A stretch of 36,514 nucleotides of DNA, from NCBI RefSeq assembly GCF_002479495.1, contig NZ_DLNQ01000002.1, forward strand, positions 830 through 37,343, read 5' to 3'. Below are positions 15,344 through 23,750 of this stretch, one piece after another. Position 1 is the first letter of the stretch. Each line of letters starts with the position of its first letter. A program made the position numbers and the translations under genes. The notes beneath the pieces are model-generated. The model was not told where the DNA came from. It saw nothing but the letters and a program-made list of their open reading frames with translations, and did not search any database. This stretch comes from Brevundimonas sp. UBA7506 (GTDB lineage Bacteria; Pseudomonadota; Alphaproteobacteria; Caulobacterales; Caulobacteraceae).

Positions 15344-15427
15344 ATGGCTAACCGGAACGCCGGGCAAGATTTGCGCGCAGGCCAGCAAGGCTTGCCGGGC
15401 GCGGCCCTGTATGGAGCCCGTTTCTGA
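15344..15427 (+). CDS. 27-codon leader ORF overlapping the flgK start
   Basis: An ATG at 15344 has a GGGAG 9 bases upstream and opens a 27-residue frame (starting MANRNAGQDLRAGQ, ending GARF). It ends at TGA 15425-15427. The last base of the stop is the first base of the flgK ATG (TGATG), the classic layout for translational coupling. It lies inside the transcript expected from the sigma-54 promoter. The peptide matches nothing I know. It may be a regulatory leader, a structural part of the untranslated region, or chance. Confidence 0.4.
   Translation: MANRNAGQDLRAGQQGLPGAALYGARF
15358..15401. repeat. imperfect inverted repeat in the flgK leader
   Basis: CGCCGGGCAAG (15358-15368) faces CTTGCCGGGCG (15391-15401), 10 of 11 complementary, around a 22-base spacer. 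Each arm carries a CCGGGCAA-type core like the motif at 15216-15232. It may be a downstream FlbD enhancer pair or an mRNA hairpin ending 25 bases before the flgK ATG. Confidence 0.5.
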
Positions 15428-17541
15428 TGTCTTTGAACTCGATCATGCACATCGCCACGTCGGGCATGAACACCGCCCAGACGCAGCTGCGGGTGGTTTC
15501 CGACAACGTCTCGAACGTCAACACGCCCGGCTATATCCGCAAGGTGGCCGATCAGCAGTCCTGGGCGAGCCAGGGCACGGGCGCGGGCGTAGAGATCGCG
15601 CGCATCCGTCTGGCCACCGACCGCTTCCTTCAGGCCGCCAGTCTGAACGCCGGCGCCGACGCCGGGCGTCAGTCGGTGCGGTACGAACTCTATAATCACA
15701 TCCAGTCGCAATTCGGCGATCCCGGCGCGGACACCGGCTTCTTCGCCCAGATCGACAAGATCTTCTCAGCCTTCTCGACCTCGGCCGAGAACGCCACCTC
15801 GGGGCCGCTGCGCCAGGACGCGATCTGGAAGACCCAAGCCATGTTCGACGAGGCCGCGCGCGTGGCCAAGGAGATCCAGAGCACGCGCGAGGAGGCCGAC
15901 GGGCGTCTGCGTACCGCCGTGGATCGGGTCAACGGCCTGGTCGAGCAGATCGAGAAGCTGAACGTCGAGATCGCCAAGGCCAATGTGGTCGGCACGGACT
16001 CGACCGGGGCCGAGACGGCCCAGGCCGCTCTAATCAACGAACTGTCCGAAATGCTGGACGTGCGGATCACGACCCGCTCGGTCGGCGGCGTCGAGGTGCG
16101 CACCGGGAACGGCATGCTGCTGGCCGGGCAGGGCGCGTCCAAGCTTGAGTATCAACGGGCGGGCGCGGTCTCGGCCGAGACCGTCTTCAACCAGGTCATG
16201 ATCACCGAGCCCAATGGTCAGCGCCGACCGCTGACCGACGGCTTGGCCTCGGGCGAGATCAAGGGGCTGCTGGAACTGCGCGACGTCGACGCGCCGGCGG
16301 CGGCCGAGCGCCTGGGCGAGTTGATGACGCGCCTGGCCGATGAACTGAACCGCGCGCACAACGCCTCTTCGGCGGTTCCGCCGCCTCAGGTGTTGAACGG
16401 CCGCAACGTCGGCCAGTCGCTGGAGACGGCGCTGACGGGCTTTACCGGCGCCACCACCATCACCACGGTCGACGCCCAGGGCGTGATCCAGAACTCGGCC
16501 CGCATCGTCTTCTCGGGCGGGACGATGACGATCAACGGCGTGGCGGCGACGCCGGCCACCTTCCTGGCCACCCTGAACGGCCAGCTGGGCGGAGCGACCG
16601 CCAACTTCGTCGACGGCCGTCTCAGCATCCAGGCCCCTGCAGGGCAGGGCGTCGCGATCGCCGATGACGCGACCAGCCCCAGCACCAAGGCCGGACGCGG
16701 CTTCTCGCACTATTTCGGGCTGAACGACCTGGTGTCGACGGAGCGCCCGGCGCTGTATGACACGGGCCTGACGCCCGCTTCGCAGCATGGGTTCACGGCG
16801 GGCGAGACGATCAAGTTCCGCTTCACCGATTCCTCGGGCTCGCGCATTCGCGATATCGCCGTGGCGGTTCCCGCAGGCGCCGGAACCATGTCCGAGCTGC
16901 TGACCGCCCTGAATGATCCCGCAACCGGCGTCGGCAATCACGGCAGCTTCAGCCTGAACGGCGCGGGCGAACTGATCTTCACCGGTCATGGTTCGCCGCC
17001 GTCGACCATGTCGGTGGTCGAGGACGGAACCCGTCAGGTTCCCTCCGGTGTGTCGATGAGCGACCTGTTCGGTCTGAGCGGCGCGCGCTCGTCCCGCGCC
17101 GGCGGGTTCACCGTCCGGGCCGACATCGTCAAGGATCCCTCGATGCTGGCCTTGGCCCAACTGAACCTGGGCGCGGCGGCGGGCACGGCGGCGCTGAGCA
17201 AGAACGACGGCAGCGGCGGGCGTCTGCTGGCCAAGGCCGACCAGAACGCCACCGCCTTCTCGGCGGCGGGCGGGGCGGGCAGCGTCTCCATGTCCCTGTC
17301 GCGCTATGCGTCCGAATTCTCGGGCGAGATCGGCGGCAAGGCCACCATCGCCAAGAACCGCTCGACCAACGCCACGGCTCTTTATCAGGAGGCGGCGGCG
17401 CGACGCAGTTCCGTCGAAGGCGTCAACATGGACGAGGAACTGGTGCTGATGACCACCTATCAGCAAGCCTTTAACGCTTCGGCGCGTCTTATTCAGGCGG
17501 CGTCTGAAATGTACGACACCCTGATCGGAATGATGCGATGA
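15427..17541 (+). CDS. flgK: flagellar hook-filament junction protein FlgK
   Basis: The 704-residue protein begins with the rod-type motif SLNSIMHIATSGMNTAQTQLRVVSDNVSNVNTPGYIRK and ends with the helical MDEELVLMTTYQQAFNASARLIQAASEMYDTLIGMMR, the paired terminal helices of HAP1. The variable centre (about 330-600) is larger than in enteric FlgK (about 550 residues in total), as is common in alphaproteobacteria. It joins hook to filament after type III export. A GGAG lies about 11 bases before the ATG, which overlaps the stop of a small leader ORF. Its own stop overlaps flgL. Confidence 0.96.
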   Translation: MSLNSIMHIATSGMNTAQTQLRVVSDNVSNVNTPGYIRKVADQQSWASQGTGAGVEIARIRLATDRFLQAASLNAGADAGRQSVRYELYNHIQSQFGDPGADTGFFAQIDKIFSAFSTSAENATSGPLRQDAIWKTQAMFDEAARVAKEIQSTREEADGRLRTAVDRVNGLVEQIEKLNVEIAKANVVGTDSTGAETAQAALINELSEMLDVRITTRSVGGVEVRTGNGMLLAGQGASKLEYQRAGAVSAETVFNQVMITEPNGQRRPLTDGLASGEIKGLLELRDVDAPAAAERLGELMTRLADELNRAHNASSAVPPPQVLNGRNVGQSLETALTGFTGATTITTVDAQGVIQNSARIVFSGGTMTINGVAATPATFLATLNGQLGGATANFVDGRLSIQAPAGQGVAIADDATSPSTKAGRGFSHYFGLNDLVSTERPALYDTGLTPASQHGFTAGETIKFRFTDSSGSRIRDIAVAVPAGAGTMSELLTALNDPATGVGNHGSFSLNGAGELIFTGHGSPPSTMSVVEDGTRQVPSGVSMSDLFGLSGARSSRAGGFTVRADIVKDPSMLALAQLNLGAAAGTAALSKNDGSGGRLLAKADQNATAFSAAGGAGSVSMSLSRYASEFSGEIGGKATIAKNRSTNATALYQEAAARRSSVEGVNMDEELVLMTTYQQAFNASARLIQAASEMYDTLIGMMR

Positions 17542-18479
17542 CCCGCGTTTCGACCTTTGGAAACTATCAGTCGGCCCTGCTGCACCTGATGAACGCGCAG
17601 GCGCGCGGCGAGGAAGCGCAGAACAAGGTCAACACCAAGAAGAACGCTACCAGCCTGGTCGGCTTTGGACGGCAGTCGGAAACGGTGATCGCGCTCAAGT
17701 CCAGCCAGACGCGCATCCAGGGCTTTATCGACACCAACAAGACGGTGGCCGATCGCCTGACGATGCAGGATCTCGGGCTGGGGCGCGTCGCCGACGCGGC
17801 GACCGCCGGGCGCCAGGCCATCGCCAACGCCATCGCCGCAGGTCGCGTGGACGGGCTGATGTCCGAGATGGAGACCATCTTCAAGATGGCCCAGGACGGC
17901 CTGAACATGAAGCACCAGGGCAAGTTCCTGTTTTCGGGCGGGGCCGTGGACCAGCAGGCGGTCGTCTTGCCTAACGTGCCGCCTGGCGCCACCGACCTGG
18001 AAAAGCTGGCCGCCATGCCCGGCGTCGGCGGGGCCTTCATGAACGATCAGCTGAAGCAGTCGTCGGTCCTGGATGAGACGGTCACCATGGACACCGGCTT
18101 CCTGGCCAGCGACGCGGGTCAGGCCCTGTTCGATGTCTTCCGCGATCTGCAGATCCTGCATCAGACGGATCCGATGAACGGGCAGATGACCGACACCCAG
18201 AAGACCGCCCTCACGACGCTGATGACGCGCTTCGAGACGGCGGCCAAGGACGTGGTCAACATCCAGGCCAAGAACGGCTCGATGCAGGCGCGGGTCGACA
18301 ATCTTCTGGAGGCCCAGGAGTCACGGAAGATCTCGGTCGACACCATGCTGTCGGGCAAGACCGACGCCAACATGGCCGAGGCGGTGACCGAACTGGAGAT
18401 GGCCCAGATCGCCTTGCAGGCCTCAGCCCAGGTGCTCAGCCAACTCCGGCAGGTGTCGCTGCTCGACTATCTTCGCTGA
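17538..18479 (+). CDS. flgL: flagellar hook-filament junction protein FlgL
   Basis: The 313-residue flagellin-like protein has N-terminal helices starting MTRVSTFGNYQSALLHLMNAQ and a C-terminal helix ALQASAQVLSQLRQVSLLDYLR, the HAP3 pattern. FLFSGGAVDQQAV near residue 134 is the conserved flagellin-family loop. It sits between FlgK and the first flagellin. Its ATG overlaps the flgK stop (ATGA), so the two are coupled. The flagellin genes are not in this window. A hairpin at 18528-18558 may end the transcript. Confidence 0.95.
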   Translation: MTRVSTFGNYQSALLHLMNAQARGEEAQNKVNTKKNATSLVGFGRQSETVIALKSSQTRIQGFIDTNKTVADRLTMQDLGLGRVADAATAGRQAIANAIAAGRVDGLMSEMETIFKMAQDGLNMKHQGKFLFSGGAVDQQAVVLPNVPPGATDLEKLAAMPGVGGAFMNDQLKQSSVLDETVTMDTGFLASDAGQALFDVFRDLQILHQTDPMNGQMTDTQKTALTTLMTRFETAAKDVVNIQAKNGSMQARVDNLLEAQESRKISVDTMLSGKTDANMAEAVTELEMAQIALQASAQVLSQLRQVSLLDYLR

Positions 18480-18527
18480 CGCTGAAAGATAGAGGCGGCT
18501 GAACGAAACCGCGCAGCCGGCGTTAGA

Positions 18528-18558
18528 AAGCTGCGCCGTGGCGGGGAGGACGCAGCTT
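18528..18558 (+). terminator. possible terminator after flgL
   Basis: AAGCTGCG (18528-18535) and CGCAGCTT (18551-18558) form a perfect 8-bp stem with a 15-base loop, 49 bases after the flgL stop. No T-run follows, so termination is uncertain. Confidence 0.35.
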
Positions 18559-18601
18559 GCAAGGCAGGACGAGGCAGGGCATGGCGAAAAGTCATCGATC
18601 G

Positions 18602-18630
18602 TTGACAGCGCCGACGCCGCTCGGTCTAAG
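18602..18630 (+). promoter_or_regulatory. sigma-70-type promoter for the MCE transport operon
   Basis: TTGACA at 18602-18607 is separated by 17 bases from TCTAAG at 18625-18630, a weak -10 (4 of 6). Start of transcription would fall near 18637, about 37 bases before the permease ATG. Confidence 0.45.
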
Positions 18631-18673
18631 CTTCGCCGATGCGCCCCTTGCCGCCAGCGTCCATGACTGAACA

Positions 18674-19795
18674 ATGAGTCGGAAGGCCGATTACGAAATC
18701 CGGAGTGGCGCTGGCGACGGCGCGATCCTGCGCCTGACCGGTGACTGGTCGACGACGGGCATTGGCCGTCAAGGCGATCGGTTGAGCACCGATCTGGCCG
18801 GGCGCGACGTGGGCGCACTGGATCTGTCCGAGCTCGGCCGCTTCGACACGGCGGGGGCGCTGGCCATCGCCCAGGCGACGTCGCGGCAGATCCCCGAGGC
18901 CGCGTGGTCAGAGCGGCCCGAGGCGGGCCGGATCTACGCCATGATCGAGGATCTGGACCGGCAGTCCTGCACGCCGCCGCGTCGCTCGCATCCGGTGACC
19001 CGCACCTTGGCCAAGATCGGCCTGGGGGTTTACGACTTCCTTGCCGAGGCCATGTTGTCCCTGGCCTTCCTGGGGCGGTTGATCGTCGCCGTGGGCTCGG
19101 CGCTGAAACACCCCGGCGCCATTCGCTGGCCCGCCTGGTTCAGCCAGGCCGAGCGATCCGGGCTGGACGCCATTCCGATCATCGCCGTGACCAACTTCTT
19201 CATCGGCGCGGTCATCGCCTTCCTGGGGGCCAATCTGCTGACCCAGTTCGGGGCGGGCGTGTTCACCGTGCAGCTGGTCGCCGTTTCGGTCCTGCGCGAG
19301 TTCGCGGTGGTCATCACCTCGGTCTTGCTGGCGGGCCGTTCGGCCTCGTCCTTCGCCGCCGAGATCGGATCGATGCGGATGAACCAGGAGGTCGACGCCA
19401 TGCAGGTCATGGGGGTCAATCCCTTCCAGGCCCTGGTGATCCCGCGCCTGGCGGCCATGCTGGTCATGCTGCCGCTGCTGACCTTCGTCGGCATGATCGC
19501 CGGCCTGTTCGGCGGCATGCTGGTGACCTGGAGCGAACTGGCCTACGGGCCGGCCTTCTTCATCCAGCGCATCACCGAAGATCCGATGATGGACCGGCAC
19601 CTGATGGTCGGTCTGATCAAGGCGCCGGTCTTCGCCGTGGTTGTGGCGGCCATCGGTTGCCGTCAGGGGATGTCGGTGGCCGGCGACGTTGAAAGCTTGG
19701 GACGCCGGGTGACGGCGGCGGTGGTGCAGGCCATCTTCGCCATCATCTTCCTCGACGCCGTCTTCGCCATGCTGTTCTTGGAGTTGAACCTGTGA
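18674..19795 (+). CDS. MlaE-family ABC permease with N-terminal STAS domain
   Basis: The 373-residue protein is a fusion. Residues 1-100 form a STAS-like domain (ILRLTGDWSTTGIG, then ALDLSELGRFDTAGALAIAQ), the role played by separate MlaB in E. coli. Residues 105-373 form a MlaE permease with about five membrane helices and the conserved block VLREFAVVITSVLLAGRSASSFAAEIGSMRMNQEVDAMQVMGVNP that couples to the ATPase. Such transporters move phospholipids between inner and outer membrane. No strong ribosome site precedes the ATG at 18674; a 4-codon frame starting at 18663 ends in an ATGA overlap with it. The gene heads a four-gene operon and overlaps the ATPase gene by 4 bases. Confidence 0.93.
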   Translation: MSRKADYEIRSGAGDGAILRLTGDWSTTGIGRQGDRLSTDLAGRDVGALDLSELGRFDTAGALAIAQATSRQIPEAAWSERPEAGRIYAMIEDLDRQSCTPPRRSHPVTRTLAKIGLGVYDFLAEAMLSLAFLGRLIVAVGSALKHPGAIRWPAWFSQAERSGLDAIPIIAVTNFFIGAVIAFLGANLLTQFGAGVFTVQLVAVSVLREFAVVITSVLLAGRSASSFAAEIGSMRMNQEVDAMQVMGVNPFQALVIPRLAAMLVMLPLLTFVGMIAGLFGGMLVTWSELAYGPAFFIQRITEDPMMDRHLMVGLIKAPVFAVVVAAIGCRQGMSVAGDVESLGRRVTAAVVQAIFAIIFLDAVFAMLFLELNL

Positions 19796-20583
19796 CGGCC
19801 CGCAAGAAAAATCCGATGCGCGAGAACGTCATCGAGGTGCGCGGCCTGCTGAGCCAGTTCGGGGATCGGGTGATCCATCAGGACCTCGATCTGGACGTGA
19901 GGCGCGGCGAGGTTCTCGGCGTGGTCGGGGGGTCCGGCACCGGCAAGACGGTGCTGTTGAATTCCATCATCGGTCTGAAGCAGCCGGAGGGCGGGTCAGT
20001 CAAACTGTTCGGCTATGACCGGCATGAGATGACCAAGGCCGAAGCCGCCGAGGTCGAACGGCGCACCGGGGTCCTGTTCCAGCAGGGGGCGCTGTTCTCG
20101 TCGCTGACGGTGCTGGACAATGTCGCTTCGCCCCTGGTCGAGCACACCAACCTGCCGCGCAACACCATTCGCGAACTGGCTGAGATGAAGATCGCCATGG
20201 TCGGGTTGAAGCCCGAGGCGCTTTATCTGAAACCTGCCGAGCTGTCGGGCGGGATGCGCAAGCGCGTCGGTCTGGCGCGCGCCCTGGCTCTGGACCCCGA
20301 GTTGATCTTCCTGGACGAGCCGACGGCGGGGCTGGATCCGATCGGCGCTGCTGCGTTTGATCAGTTGATCCGCGACCTGTCGGACGATCTGGACCTGACG
20401 GTCTTTATGATCACTCACGACCTCGACAGCCTGTACGCCATCTGTGACGAGGTGGCGGTGCTGGCCGACAAGCATGTCGTCGAAAAGGCCACGGTTCAGG
20501 AACTGGAGCGTTCCGATCATCCTTGGATCAAGGAATACTTCCTGGGGCCGCGCGGACGCGCCGCCCACCAGAGCGCCGCCTGA
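19792..20583 (+). CDS. MlaF-family ABC ATPase
   Basis: The 263-residue ATPase has Walker A GGSGTGKT (46-53), a Q-loop at FQQGALFSSLTVLDN (96-110), signature LSGGMRKRVGLARAL (151-165), Walker B LIFLDEPTAGLDP (171-183) and H-loop His209. The phrase QQGALFSSLTV is typical of MlaF. It powers the MlaE-like permease from the cytosolic side. The start is the GTG at 19792, overlapping the permease stop (GTGA); an ATG at 19816 is the alternative. The MCE-domain gene follows after 15 bases. Confidence 0.95.
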   Translation: MTARKKNPMRENVIEVRGLLSQFGDRVIHQDLDLDVRRGEVLGVVGGSGTGKTVLLNSIIGLKQPEGGSVKLFGYDRHEMTKAEAAEVERRTGVLFQQGALFSSLTVLDNVASPLVEHTNLPRNTIRELAEMKIAMVGLKPEALYLKPAELSGGMRKRVGLARALALDPELIFLDEPTAGLDPIGAAAFDQLIRDLSDDLDLTVFMITHDLDSLYAICDEVAVLADKHVVEKATVQELERSDHPWIKEYFLGPRGRAAHQSAA

Positions 20584-20598
20584 GGAGAGCGGGACGAG

Positions 20599-21537
20599 AT
20601 GGAAAGAGACGCCCACTACGCCGCTGTCGGCATCGCCACCGTCGCCCTTCTGGCGGCCTTGGCGGTGTTCACGATCTGGCTGGCCCGCCTGCAGTTCAAC
20701 AATGACTTCGATGTCTATGACATCGTCTTCTACGGCCCGGTGCGCGGCCTGTCCGAGGGTGGCGAGGTGCATTTCAACGGCATTCGCGTCGGCGAGGTCA
20801 CGGCCCTGAACCTGGACCCCAAGAAGGGGGATCAGGTCATCGCCCGCGTCCGCCTGAACGGCACGACGCCGGTGCGCGTCACCTCGCGCGCCCAGCTGGA
20901 GCCGCAGGGCATCACCGGTCTGAACTACATCCAGATCACGGCCGGCGAGCCGAGCAGCGCGTTGTTGAAGACCCAGTATCCCGACAATGTCGTGCCGGTG
21001 ATCCAGAGCCAGCCCAGCCCCATCGCCGAACTGCTGAGCGGGTCGGGTACGGTTCTGGCCCAGACCGTGGACGCCCTGAACCGGATCAATCGCGTCATGT
21101 CGGACGACAATATCCGCAGCTTCTCGTCCAGCGTGAAGAGCGTTGAGGCCCTGACCGCCGAGCTGGAGGCCCGCAAGGGCATGTTCCAGCAACTGGAAGA
21201 GACCATCACCAAGGCTAACGCCGCCGTCGGCGAGTATCAGCAACTGGGCGCCACGGCGCGGCAACTGGTGGATACGGACGGTCGTCAGGCCATCGCCAAC
21301 ATCAACAAGGCGACAGCCGAAGCCCAGGCCGCCATCGCCTCGATCAACCGTTCGGCCACGGGGCTGGAAGGCCCGCTGGGCGACTTCGGCACCCAGACGG
21401 TGCCGCAGCTGAACGACACCATCCGCCAGCTGGATCAGGCGACGCGCTCGCTGCAGTCGCTGATCGACAATGTGCGTGAAAGCCCGCGTGACTTCATCGC
21501 CAAGGCGCCGTCCAAGGAAATCGAGGTGCAACCGTGA
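20599..21537 (+). CDS. MlaD family (MCE domain) periplasmic lipid-binding protein
   Basis: The 312-residue protein has one N-terminal membrane anchor (about 8-29), a single MCE domain (about 38-118, with YGPVRGLSEGGEVHFNGIRVGEV and GITGLNYIQI), and a long alpha-helical tail (about 150-300) rich in Q, A, L and N. The tail suggests a coiled coil or helical tube spanning part of the periplasm, longer than in E. coli MlaD (183 residues). It would form a hexameric ring on the MlaE-like permease. Its stop overlaps the lipoprotein gene by 4 bases. Confidence 0.93.
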   Translation: MERDAHYAAVGIATVALLAALAVFTIWLARLQFNNDFDVYDIVFYGPVRGLSEGGEVHFNGIRVGEVTALNLDPKKGDQVIARVRLNGTTPVRVTSRAQLEPQGITGLNYIQITAGEPSSALLKTQYPDNVVPVIQSQPSPIAELLSGSGTVLAQTVDALNRINRVMSDDNIRSFSSSVKSVEALTAELEARKGMFQQLEETITKANAAVGEYQQLGATARQLVDTDGRQAIANINKATAEAQAAIASINRSATGLEGPLGDFGTQTVPQLNDTIRQLDQATRSLQSLIDNVRESPRDFIAKAPSKEIEVQP

Positions 21538-22154
21538 TCCGTTCTACCCTGCTGATCGCCGCCGCCTCGGTTGCTCTGTCTGGCTGCGCCCTGCTGGCCT
21601 CGCCTGATCCGGTACAGCTCTATCGTTTCGGCGGCGCCTCGGCCTTCGCCGGGACGGGGGCGACCTCGGCCTGCCCGGACGTCCATGTCTCGATGCGCCG
21701 CGTGGACTTCCCCGAGGCCGCGCGGGGCGACCGCATCCTGGCCGTGACCGGGGCCGAGGCCGCCTACATCAAGGGCGCGCGCTGGGTGTCGCCGGCCGAG
21801 ACCCTGTTCGAGGAGGCCTTGCGCAACGCATTTCTGGACGGCGGGACCTGCACGGTCCTGAGTTCGGGACCGCTGACGCGCGACGGGCTGCTGCTGAGCG
21901 TGGACGTGCGCCGGTTCGAGGCGGCCTATGCGGCGCCGGGCGCCGCGCCCGACGCGAACATCGTCGTGCTGCTGAGGCTGATCCGGCCGGGCGACCGCTC
22001 CATTGTGGTCGAGGACCGTATCACGGTCAGCGAGAGCGCCGGCGAGAACCGGCAGTCGGCCATCGTCGCAGCCTTCGACCGCGCCACCGCCGAGGCCAGC
22101 CGCCAGATCGTCCTGTGGACGGATCAGCAGGGCTTCCAGGCGACGCGGAACTAG
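21534..22154 (+). CDS. ABC-type transport auxiliary lipoprotein (PqiC-like)
   Basis: The 206-residue protein has a lipoprotein signal with lipobox ALSGC (Cys18), then a PqiC-type ABC_trans_aux domain: DPVQLYRFGG near the start, VSMRRVDFPEAARGDRILAVTG in the middle and ARWVSPAETLFEEALRNAF. PqiC-like proteins sit at the outer membrane and complete lipid bridges formed by MCE proteins. The start is the GTG at 21534, overlapping the MlaD-like stop (GTGA). This is the last gene of the operon and is followed by a strong hairpin terminator. Confidence 0.88.
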   Translation: MIRSTLLIAAASVALSGCALLASPDPVQLYRFGGASAFAGTGATSACPDVHVSMRRVDFPEAARGDRILAVTGAEAAYIKGARWVSPAETLFEEALRNAFLDGGTCTVLSSGPLTRDGLLLSVDVRRFEAAYAAPGAAPDANIVVLLRLIRPGDRSIVVEDRITVSESAGENRQSAIVAAFDRATAEASRQIVLWTDQQGFQATRN

Positions 22155-22170
22155 CGCCAGTAGGCAAAGA

Positions 22171-22202
22171 AAACCCCGGCGGCCTCGCGGTCGCCGGGGT
22201 TT
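22171..22202. terminator. bidirectional terminator between lipoprotein and scoB
   Basis: AAACCCCGGCG (22171-22181) pairs perfectly with CGCCGGGGTTT (22192-22202) around a 10-base loop. It has A/T ends on both sides and lies between convergent genes, so it can serve both. Confidence 0.85.
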
Positions 22203-22226
22203 CGCTTCTCAGACGGGCAGGGCCGT

Positions 22227-22877
22227 TCAGCCCAGGCTGGCCGCTACCGTGTAGTCGGCCTCGGTCTTGGCCGCGACCTCGTCCAGGGTCACGCCCTCGG
22301 CCAGTTCGATCAGTTCCAGACCCGTGCCATCCGGCTTGACGTCGAAGACGGCCAGATCGGTGATGATGCGGCTGACCACGCCCGTACCGGTCAGGGGCAG
22401 GGTGCAGGATTTCAGGACCTTGGACTGGCCGTGCTTGTTGGCGTGTTCCATGACCACGACCACGCGCTTGACGCCCGCGACCAGGTCCATGGCGCCGCCC
22501 ATGCCCTTCACCAGCTTGCCGGGGATCATCCAGTTGGCGATGTCGCCGTTCTGGGCCACTTCCATCGCGCCGAGGATCGACAGGTTGATATGGCCGCCGC
22601 GGATCATGGCGAAGCTGTCCGCGCTGCTGAAATAGGCCGACTCGGGGATCTCGGTGATCGTCTGCTTGCCGGCGTTGATCAGGTCGGGATCTTCCTCGCC
22701 CTCATAGGGGAAGGGGCCCATGCCCAGCATGCCGTTTTCCGACTGCAGGGTCACGACCATGCCTTCGGGGATGTAGTTGGCCACCAGGGTCGGGATGCCG
22801 ATGCCCAGGTTCACATAGAAGCCGTCCTGCAGTTCCTTGGCGGCGCGCTCGGCCAGTTGTTCGCGAGTACGAGCCAT
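22227..22877 (-). CDS. scoB: 3-oxoacid CoA-transferase subunit B
   Basis: The 216-residue beta subunit carries the catalytic Glu47 in LQSENGMLG and the family motifs [19 protein letters not shown] and [14 protein letters not shown]. With subunit A it moves CoA from succinyl-CoA (or a similar donor) to acetoacetate in the cytosol. Its ATG is preceded by AAGGAGG 8 bases upstream, inside the end of scoA, and only 3 bases separate the genes. AtoA-type (acetate) or PcaJ-type (3-oxoadipate) specificity cannot be excluded, but no aromatic-degradation genes are nearby. Confidence 0.93.
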   Translation of the reverse strand: MARTREQLAERAAKELQDGFYVNLGIGIPTLVANYIPEGMVVTLQSENGMLGMGPFPYEGEEDPDLINAGKQTITEIPESAYFSSADSFAMIRGGHINLSILGAMEVAQNGDIANWMIPGKLVKGMGGAMDLVAGVKRVVVVMEHANKHGQSKVLKSCTLPLTGTGVVSRIITDLAVFDVKPDGTGLELIELAEGVTLDEVAAKTEADYTVAASLG

Positions 22878-22880
22878 GGA

Positions 22881-23582
22881 TCAGGCCTCCTTCTGGCGGA
22901 CGGTGCGCTGTTCGATGCGCTTCTCGGACACGGTCTGGATCAGGCGGTCGACATAGACGCCCGGCGTGTGGATGTGGTCGGGGTCCAGCGAGCCGACGGG
23001 GACGATCTCTTCGACTTCGACGACCGTGACCTTGCCGGCGGTGGCCATCATCGGGTTGAAGTTGCGGGCGGTCTTGCGGAAGATCAGATTGCCGCGCTCA
23101 TCGGCCTTCCAGGCCTTGATGATGGCGAGGTCGGCGACCAGGCCGGTCTCCATCACATAGTCGCGGCCGTCGAAGTTGCGTACTTCCTTGCCTTCGGCGA
23201 CCAGGGTGCCGACGCCGGTGGCGGTGAAGAAGGCGGGGATGCCCGCGCCGCCCGCGCGGATGCGCTCGGCCAGGGTGCCCTGGGGGTTGAACTCCAGCTG
23301 CAGCTCGCCAGCGAGGTATTGACGCTCGAACTCCTTGTTCTCGCCGACGTAGGACGAGATCATCTTGGCGATCTGCTTGGTCTCCAGCAGCTGGCCCAGG
23401 CCGAAGCCGTCCACGCCTGCGTTGTTGGAGATGACGGTCAGTCCCTTGACGCCCGAGGCCTTCAGCCCCGCGATCAGGTTTTCGGGAATGCCGCACAGGC
23501 CGAAGCCGCCGGACATGACGGTCATCCCGTCAAAGGTCAGGCCCTCCAGCGCGGACGTGACGTCAGCGTAGATCTTGCGCAT
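22881..23582 (-). CDS. scoA: 3-oxoacid CoA-transferase subunit A
   Basis: The 233-residue alpha subunit has the CoA-transferase signature [14 protein letters not shown] (residues 24-37) and the later motifs [13 protein letters not shown] and [17 protein letters not shown]. It forms a heterodimer with ScoB. The frame stays open upstream to 23699, but the ATG at 23582 has GGGAG directly before it and starts with the family sequence [12 protein letters not shown]. It is the first gene of a two-gene operon, divergent from the S9 peptidase gene with 168 bases between. Confidence 0.94.
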   Translation of the reverse strand: MRKIYADVTSALEGLTFDGMTVMSGGFGLCGIPENLIAGLKASGVKGLTVISNNAGVDGFGLGQLLETKQIAKMISSYVGENKEFERQYLAGELQLEFNPQGTLAERIRAGGAGIPAFFTATGVGTLVAEGKEVRNFDGRDYVMETGLVADLAIIKAWKADERGNLIFRKTARNFNPMMATAGKVTVVEVEEIVPVGSLDPDHIHTPGVYVDRLIQTVSEKRIEQRTVRQKEA

Positions 23583-23750
23583 CGCTCTCCCTTTTTCACC
23601 GTCTGATGAATATTGCGGTCTTATCCGTCCATAATGCGCGGATGGGCGGGGGGCAAGCGCCGGTTGGCGACCTTGGCGGTTGACCCTGCGCGCAATCATT
23701 CGTCTAAACGGACAAAGCCGCGTTCAAGGCGGAGTTTTGGGGAAAGATTC

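Larger units (their letters stand above)
15034..15426. promoter_or_regulatory. 393-bp divergent flagellar control region (fliK versus flgK)
   Basis: The spacer holds two back-to-back sigma-54 promoters (15101-15115 minus, 15263-15277 plus), an AT-rich stretch at about 15126-15172 that could bend or bind IHF, repeated CCGGCAA-type motifs that may be FlbD (ftr) enhancers, and a 27-codon leader ORF just before flgK. No larger gene is visible. The layout is that expected for divergent class III flagellar operons in Caulobacter relatives. Confidence 0.75.

Noticed and set aside
16030..17466. 478-codon minus-strand frame across flgK
   Set aside because: It is a shadow of the well-identified FlgK, rich in Arg, Gly and His, with no recognisable domain.
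18663..18677. Four-codon frame (MTEQ) overlapping the MlaE-like start
   Set aside because: It is too short and has no ribosome site. The ATGA overlap is probably chance.
19996..21531. 511-codon minus-strand frame across the MCE operon
   Set aside because: It is antisense to the ATPase and MlaD-like genes, whose motifs are intact.
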